Assembly (NCBI RefSeq): GCF_016802725.1
Contig: NC_052670.1
Location: forward strand, 15,653,641-15,717,640
Direction of reading: 5' to 3'
Source of the DNA: Solenopsis invicta
Lineage: Eukaryota > Arthropoda > Insecta > Hymenoptera > Formicidae
DNA: 64,000 nucleotides
Below the pieces are notes generated by a model. The model saw nothing but the letters and a program-made list of their open reading frames with translations, was not told the DNA's origin and did no database searches. The first letter of the stretch is position 1, and each line of letters begins with the position of its first letter. The position numbers and the translations under genes were made by a program. Shown here one piece after another: positions 59,522-64,000 of this stretch.

Positions 59522-60933
59522 CACTTGAAGAAGCTATAGAAGTTGGTAACAGACAATATGAACAGTTAAATGATAAGTAACAAGAAATAGTAGATTTTGT
59601 ATTAAACAAATTAGATGTTAATAATCATGATAATAATTGTATTTATATCGATGGTCCAGGTGGTTCAGGTAAAACATTTATATATACAACTATATATTAT
59701 TTAGCCAAAATTCGAAATAAACATATATGTACAATGGCTTTTACAGGCATTGCAGCGACGTTATTACCAGCAGAAAAAACAGTTCATAAAACGTTTGGAT
59801 TACCGGTTCCATTATTTGCCGATTCATCATCTAACATTAAAATCCAATCTAAGGAAGCTCATTATTTGAAAGAAACAGATATTTTTATTTGGGATGAAGT
59901 ACCAATGGCACCACGATATGCTCTAGAGATTATGGATCGAACATTACGTGATATCATGCATAATGATCTACTTTTTGGTGGAAAAATTTTTGTGTTAGGT
60001 GGTGATTTCAGACAACTTTTCCCTATTAAAGTAGATGGTACTCGAAGTGAAATTGTGAATTTTTCAATCAAATTTAGTTCTATTTGGAAACATTTTATAA
60101 ATTTTTCTTTAACGGAAAATATGCGAGTTCTTCCCGAGGAAACTGGATTTGCAAAGTTTCTATTGGATATAGGAGATGGCATATTAAATGATTCTAACGA
60201 TAATATACAACGTCCTGATTGTTGTATTGCATCCATTAATGCCGATATTGTACAAGACGTATATGGTAATTTCATACGAAATAAAGAATTTAATAAAATG
60301 GCAAAGTGTGCAATACTTTCTGCAAGAAATGCCGATGTTGATGAAATTAATAAACGAGTTATCGAATTATTAGATACAGTTAAAGAACGAATTTACACAA
60401 GTATAGATAGTACGGAAAATTGCGATAATAATGGTGGCATTGGTGAAACTTTGTTACCAGAATATTTAAATACTTTATCTCCATCATCTCTTCCACCTTA
60501 TGAATTAAAACCGAATTGTGTCGTTATGTTGATTAGGAATCTCAGTATCAATGAAGGTCTTTGTAACGGAACTAGATTAATGATTATTGAACTAGCTGAT
60601 CATTTACTAAAATGCAAAATCTTAACAGGTGATAAAGTAGGAGATATTGTTTTTCTGAATCGTATAACATTGTACTGCGAAAATGTATATCCTTTTACAT
60701 TTAAAAGAAGACAATTTCCAATAAAATTAGCTTTTGCTATGACAATTAATAAATCACAAGGGCAAACATTTGACAGTGTTGGAATAGACCTCCGTAAAGA
60801 TGTATTTAATCATGGGCAACTATATGTTGCCTTTTCAAGAGTACGTTCTTGGCAAGCATTAAAAGTTTATCTTGGCAACCAGCGCGATAATAAACAAGTT
60901 AAAAATTATGTTTATAAAGAAATATATATTTGA
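59518..60933 (+). pseudogene. Helitron helicase part (Pif1-like)
   Basis: The frame opens at 59518 (MTLEEAIEVGNRQYEQL), has an in-frame TAA at 59578-59580, then continues to a stop at 60931. It contains Walker A GPGGSGKTFIYTT, MAFTGIAATLL (Ia), Walker B FIWDEVPMA, LGGDFRQLFPI (motif III), FAMTINKSQGQTFDSVGIDL and YVAFSRVRSW (motifs V and VI), the Pif1-type helicase set found at the C-terminus of Helitron proteins. The helicase unwinds donor DNA during transfer. It is separated from the Rep part by a one-base frameshift at 59517, so the protein was once one chain. Apart from the TAA the helicase is intact. Confidence 0.9.
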
Positions 60934-61109
60934 TTGCTTTCTTTTTAAATTTATAAGAATATTTTTTAACAGATTATGTAATATATTATTTACAGAGTGT
61001 AGATATTGTACATTTACATATTCTGTTCTAAGTTACTTTCTCTCTAAATTTTTGAAAACAGATTGTAACATAATATATATACATAATTAAAAAATATTTA
61101 TTTTATTCA

Positions 61110-61284
61110 TAGTGTTTTGGAAAACTCTCAAAATCGATTACAAGAAAATGCAATAAAAGATATAATGTTAGAGTATCGGTAGTTTCCCAATTAAAGGGTA
61201 TCGGTACTTCTCTAATATTCTATATTTTTTGTTGCATTTTCTATATTTTTTTGTAGTCGATTTCGAGAGCTTTCCAAAACACTA
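61110..61284. repeat. Inverted repeat
   Basis: TAGTGTTTTGGAAAACTCTC pairs with GAGAGCTTTCCAAAACACTA, and GAAAATGCAATAAAAGATAT with its partner around TTTTTTGTTGCATTTTC. Confidence 0.8.
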
Positions 61285-61403
61285 TAAGAAAGTTTATTTT
61301 CGTTAAGTACTTTCCGAGTTATGAGGCTTGAAAGTTACAGTACACTGTAGCTTTTAAACCTCACAACTTGGAAAATACTAAAACAAAAATAAACTTTCTT
61401 ATA
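61283..61403. repeat. Inverted repeat adjoining the previous one
   Basis: TATAAGAAAGTTTATTTTCG pairs with AAAATAAACTTTCTTATA, and TTACAGTACACTGTA lies at the centre. Confidence 0.8.
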
Positions 61404-61805
61404 ATGTTTTAGAAAACTCTTGACACAAGTTATTAGATTCTGAAATAAAAAATAGGTTTCATTTAAAAAAATTAATGTGATTTCGATATGATCTTGACGA
61501 TACCATCCAAGATCAAACTGATAAGATCAGTAAATAGATCTTATGAAACCCTACAACTTTTATCTGAAACACTTTTCTAAAATGCTTAGTTTTTAAAATA
61601 ATTAAGAAGTCCGGTACTTTTTATACACCATGTATAACGTAATATTGTATAACGTTAGAAAATATTTATCAAATTTAAACCGTATTCTTTTTTCTCTCTT
61701 ATAAGAAATTTGTTTTATCAATTTTTAGAAAATTTTTTTATCTTACATTATTTTCCTTTTTTAAGTTATATTTTGAATAAAATTATATAATATTAAAAGC
61801 TTTGT

Positions 61806-61838
61806 AGCGCGCGCGTAGCGCGCGCTTATTTGTTCTAG
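61806..61838 (+). other. Helitron 3' terminus: hairpin plus CTAG
   Basis: AGCGCGCG CGTAG CGCGCGCT forms an 8-bp GC hairpin at 61806-61826, followed 8 nt later by CTAG at 61835-61838 and a T. This is the canonical Helitron end (hairpin 10-12 nt before CTRR, insertion 5' of T). It is the only strongly GC-rich spot for kilobases around. Confidence 0.88.
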
Positions 61839-61839
61839 T

Positions 61840-64000
61840 GAGAATAAAATTGAAAGGAGAAATGAATTGAAGGTGTTGCAAAAAGTAAAGATTTTTAAAT
61901 AAAGGATGAATAAAGTAAAGACATCAATTAAACACTAAATCAAAGGTTTTTTTTTAATAATGAGCGAATATTACATGATATTTTGATATTTTGATATTTT
62001 GTGTCATGAAAATAAAATTTTTGTAATAGATTATTATGTATTTTAGTAAGGCTTTTTAAAAATGTGAAATGAAGATATAGAAAGAAGAGGAATAAAATAA
62101 TATAAAAAGAAAGGATCAAAGAAGTGTAGAATGAAAATAAAATTGAAAGGAGAAATGAATTGAAGGTGTTGCAGAAGATAAAAATTTTGAAATAAAGGAT
62201 TAATAAAGTAAAGACATTAATTAAACACCAAATTAAAGGTTTTTTTTAATAATGAGCGAATATTACATGATACTTTGATATTTTGTGTCATGAAAATAAA
62301 AATTTCTCTAATAGATTATTATGTATTTTAGTAAAGTTTTTTAAAAATGTGAAATAAAAATATAGAAAAGAAGAGGAATAAAATAATAAGAAAAGGGTAG
62401 GAAGGAAAAAGGAAGAATCGAAGGAGTGTAAAATGGTAATAAAATTAAAAGGAGAAAGGAATTGAAGGTGTTGGAGAAGATAAAAATTTTTTAATAAAAT
62501 ATAAAAAGGAAGGAAGATAGGAGAAACGGTGAAAGGAGTTTAGAATTGAAATAAAATTGTAAGGAGAAAGGTGTTGGAGGAGATAAAGATTTTTGAATGA
62601 AATAATATAAAAAGAAAGGTAGGAAAGAAAGAGGAAGGATCAAAGGAGTGGAGAATGGAAATAAAATTCAAAAGAGAAAGTAATTGAAGGTGCTTGAGAA
62701 GGTAAAGATTTTTGAATAGAATAATAGAAAAAGGATGGAAGGATGGAGGAAGTATCGAAAGAATGTAGAATGGAAATAAAGTTGAAAAGAGAAAGTAATT
62801 GAACGTGTTTGAGAAGGTTAAGATTTTTAAATAAAGTATAAATAAAAATGAAGACATCAATTAAACACCAGTTTGAAGGATCTCTTCTAATAATGTACTA
62901 ATATTACATGATATTTTGATATTTTGTGTCATAAAAATAAAAATTTCTCTAATATAATTTTATCTATGTTATCTGTTTCTTTTATTTTGACACATTGTTT
63001 TATTTATTACGTGTATCCCGGATCCTACAATATAGACTCTAATCCAACATGTGTTACGTGGATTGTATTTCCAGTTATTATTCCCATATAGTCAAATTAG
63101 TCATTTATTTTAAATTATTTATGCCTGTTTATATGAACAACACAAAGATCTTTTTAAAATTTCTGTAGTAATTATCTTCATAAATATTTATTGATACAAT
63201 TAATATTTAATATTTTAAAATACTAAAATTATTAAAAAAAGTTTGTGAATAATAAGATGCAAGCACACAAATGTATTAATAAAATTGTAGCTCAATGAGT
63301 TCCGAAAACACAAAGATATAAATGGCAAATTTATAAAATCTAATTAAAGAAAAGTTCAACTTCTTTAAAGACGACAAATATTTTTATCTGTATCTTAGAA
63401 AAAATTAATATGCTATTTCAACCTGCTTAAATTAATTAAAATTTTATAAATTTGTAATTTTTGTACAACACTCAATATATGTAAAATAAAATAATCTTTG
63501 AATACCTATATTATATAAAGGTAAAGATTTGTAAATAAAAAATAAAAAAAATTAAAAATACAATTGAACCTAAATTTCAGGATTTTTTAAATAATGAATG
63601 AATATCATATCACATGTTATGAGGCTTTGTGTTATAGAAATAAAAATTTCTTTAATCGAACATTATCTCTTTTAGTAAAGATTTTAAAATATGTACAATG
63701 AGGGTAGAGAAACGGAAAAACATGAAATAATGTAAGAAGGAAAGAGGAAGAATTGTGAGAGTGTAAATAAATAAAAAATATAAAGCAGAAAGGAATCAAA
63801 GAAAGTGGAGAAGGTAAAATTTTAAATAAAGTACGAAAGAAATTAGGAATGTAATTGTACACAAATTTAAAGGTTTCTTTAATAATGAATGCATATTATG
63901 GTATATTGACATTTTGTTTTAAGAATTACTATTTTATTAACCAAACATTATCTGTTTTAGTAAAAATTTAAAAACAATGTGTGAAATAATGTAAGGAAGA
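61840..64000. repeat. Satellite-like tandem array, units about 290 bp with shorter subunits
   Basis: AATAAAATTGAAAGGAGAAA recurs near 61845 and 62133, with variants near 62435, 62552, 62660 and 62772. The first spacing is about 288 bp; later copies are about 105-120 bp apart, suggesting internal deletion of part of the unit. Other landmarks: AATAATGAGCGAATATTACA at about 61960 and 62248, TGATATTTTGTGTCATGAAA at about 61990 and 62275, and eroded versions near 62890, 63590 and 63880. Purine-rich on the plus strand, no genes. It runs off the window end. Confidence 0.82.

Larger units (their letters stand above)
60934..61805. other. Helitron 3' non-coding region with two hairpin inserts
   Basis: Between the helicase stop and the 3' terminus lie two adjacent inverted repeats, at 61110-61284 and 61283-61403. 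The rest is AT-rich without genes. Confidence 0.6.

Noticed and set aside
62540..62860. Leu/Phe-rich minus-strand frame (also 63632-63862)
   Set aside because: Falls inside the purine-rich satellite array, and its peptide repeats follow the DNA repeat.
1..64000. tRNA or rRNA genes
   Set aside because: No B-box-like GGTTCGANTCC with a foldable cloverleaf and no rRNA-like conserved block were noticed on either strand; a tRNAscan run would be decisive.

Overview
The window looks like nuclear DNA of an arthropod, most likely an insect and possibly a hymenopteran such as an ant. Reasons: very AT-rich background, introns with GT..AG borders, an animal RNA polymerase I gene fragment, and a mix of animal transposons (BEL/Pao, Penelope-like, hAT, P-element/THAP, Helitron, TTAA-inserting elements). 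The species call is inference. No bacterial operons, tRNA or rRNA genes were seen. Most of the window is transposon debris, much of it nested and decayed.

Layout. 1-1569: AT-rich, no gene. 1570-4805: exons of a duplicated RNA polymerase I second-subunit gene (POLR1B-like), now a pseudogene. It is split by a 2.34-kb hAT element (2358-4700), itself split by a 1.47-kb Penelope-like element with inverted terminal repeats (2641-4111). 4899-7229: a coding remnant, a foldback element and a second Penelope fragment. 8197-11384: a 3.2-kb inverted duplication with arms of about 1 kb. 11458-17243: a minus-strand BEL/Pao LTR retrotransposon with gag, protease, RT, RNase H and integrase, broken by one in-frame stop, two frameshifts and a truncated 5' LTR. 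17246-19683: a cysteine-peptidase-like fragment (tentative) and a third Penelope fragment. 20578-21115: a 15-bp minisatellite. 21513-22601: a GC-rich solo LTR with AGTG target duplications.

24113-25654 (minus) is the best candidate for a host gene: at least three exons that join in frame, ending in a C3HC4 RING finger, with a 52-residue tandem repeat. 28211-30963 is a hAT transposase pseudogene into which a TTAA-flanked element inserted. 30965-32390 and 41262-45720 are two copies of one uncharacterised mobile-element family, 'family X' here. Between them lie two decayed THAP/P-element transposases on opposite strands (32707-38358 minus, 39353-41043 plus). 45772-46370 is a minus-strand OB-fold-like remnant. 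49117-50097 is a foldback element. 51547-52782 is a second solo LTR, minus strand, with ATCT duplications and 62-bp internal repeats. 53706-54984 is a second hAT-family element with a perfect 8-bp target duplication. 56514-61838 is a Helitron with Rep and helicase domains, several breaks and a textbook 3' end (hairpin plus CTAG). 61840-64000 is a satellite array that runs off the window.

The genes do not form a pathway. What ties the window together is a stratigraphy of insertions that can be read from target-site duplications and from reading frames that resume on either side of the inserts.
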